Assembly (NCBI GenBank): GCA_027858915.1
Contig: JAQIBT010000110.1
Span: 62,001-126,000 of the forward strand
Direction: 5' to 3'
DNA: 64,000 bases
Source: Salinisphaera sp.
GTDB lineage: Bacteria > Pseudomonadota > Gammaproteobacteria > Nevskiales > Salinisphaeraceae
Part shown: positions 63,717 through 64,000 of the stretch, piece by piece
How positions within the stretch are numbered: position 1 is the stretch's first letter
Layout of the letters: every line of letters begins with the position of its first letter
Position numbers and translations under genes: made by a program
The notes under the pieces: model-generated
Told to the model about the DNA's origin: nothing
Databases searched by the model: none
Seen by the model: the letters and a program-made list of their open reading frames with translations, nothing else

Positions 63717-64000
63717 ATGAAACGAATTCTGGTCAATGCCACCCAGCCGGAAGAGCTGCGCGTGGCCATCGTCGATGGACAGAAACTGCATGATCTCGAT
63801 ATCGAGGTCGGCAGCCGTGAACAACGCAAGTCAAACGTCTACAAGGGCCGCGTCACGCGCGTAGAGCCCAGTCTAGAAGCCGCCTTCATTGATTACGGCG
63901 GTAACCGGCACGGATTCCTTCCCCTGAAGGAAGTCGCCAAGGAATACTTCAAGAAGAACGACAGCAACGGCAAGGACAACATCAAGTCCGCGTTGGCCGA
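63717..64000 (+). CDS. rne: Ribonuclease E, N-terminal part (runs off window)
   Basis: Essential endoribonuclease and degradosome scaffold. Only the first 94 residues are in the window: [20 protein letters not shown] start, the [23 protein letters not shown] motif region of the S1 domain, and [13 protein letters not shown]. This N-terminus with a Lys/Arg-rich MKRILVNA and position beside rluC fit RNase E better than RNase G. Start ATG at 63717. The catalytic DNase I-like domain and the C-terminal scaffold lie outside the window. Confidence 0.95.
   Translation, partial: MKRILVNATQPEELRVAIVDGQKLHDLDIEVGSREQRKSNVYKGRVTRVEPSLEAAFIDYGGNRHGFLPLKEVAKEYFKKNDSNGKDNIKSALA

Overview
This window is chromosomal core DNA from a GC-rich gammaproteobacterium. 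The evidence is gene content and order: the stretch from rpsB (29.4 kb) down to nlpD (1 bp) keeps the order known from Pseudomonas aeruginosa and relatives (rpsB-tsf-pyrH-frr-uppS-cdsA-rseP-bamA-skp-lpxD-fabZ-lpxA-lpxB-rnhB-dnaE-accA-tilS-pyrG-kdsA-eno-ftsB-truD-surE-pcm-nlpD). Genus cannot be fixed from the sequence alone. I see no prophage, CRISPR array, restriction or toxin system, or intact transposase gene; nearly every kilobase is an identifiable housekeeping gene.

Layout. 1-29.4 kb (almost all minus strand): translation start-up (rpsB, tsf, frr, pyrH), undecaprenyl and phospholipid synthesis (uppS, cdsA), sigma-E protease (rseP), outer-membrane biogenesis (bamA, skp), lipid A (lpxD, fabZ, lpxA, lpxB, kdsA), replication (dnaE, rnhB), fatty acid and nucleotide synthesis (accA, pyrG), tRNA modification (tilS, truD), division (ftsB) and protein repair or stationary phase (surE, pcm, yqaA, nlpD). 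29.6-35.6 kb (plus): map, glnD and the lysine/diaminopimelate genes dapD-yffB-dapE. 35.8-43 kb: tRNA-Leu, secG, tpiA, glmM, folP, ftsH, rlmE, greA (minus) with yhbY (plus). 43-50.9 kb: bioA, an unrecognised 347-residue protein, ubiA, a plant-type gshA, queH, a small membrane protein and proB. 50.8-53.9 kb: obgE, rpmA, rplU, with divergent ispB and tRNA-Pro. 54-64 kb: hemerythrin-like protein, a lone pilB, clpA-clpS, plsX-rpmF-yceD, maf, a HAD phosphatase, rluC and the start of rne.

The most notable signals are these. (1) dxr, ispD and ispF, all genes of the MEP isoprenoid pathway, are missing from exactly the places they occupy in the otherwise preserved supercluster, although the consumers of isoprenoids (uppS, ispB, ubiA) are present; this points to loss of the MEP route and perhaps a mevalonate replacement elsewhere. 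(2) A 427-bp element with perfect 23-bp inverted ends sits between rseP and bamA, and its bamA-proximal end carries the apparent bamA ribosome binding site, so a read-through transcript could bury that site in a long duplex. (3) A separate 281-bp, highly palindromic MITE-like element lies before a small membrane protein gene, whose possible start codon is inside the element's end; the two ends of the same element, fused, appear to form the inner hairpin of the tsf terminator. (4) Several conserved operons are cut at their edges (pilB without pilC/pilD, plsX without the fab cluster, tRNA-Leu without rimP-nusA).
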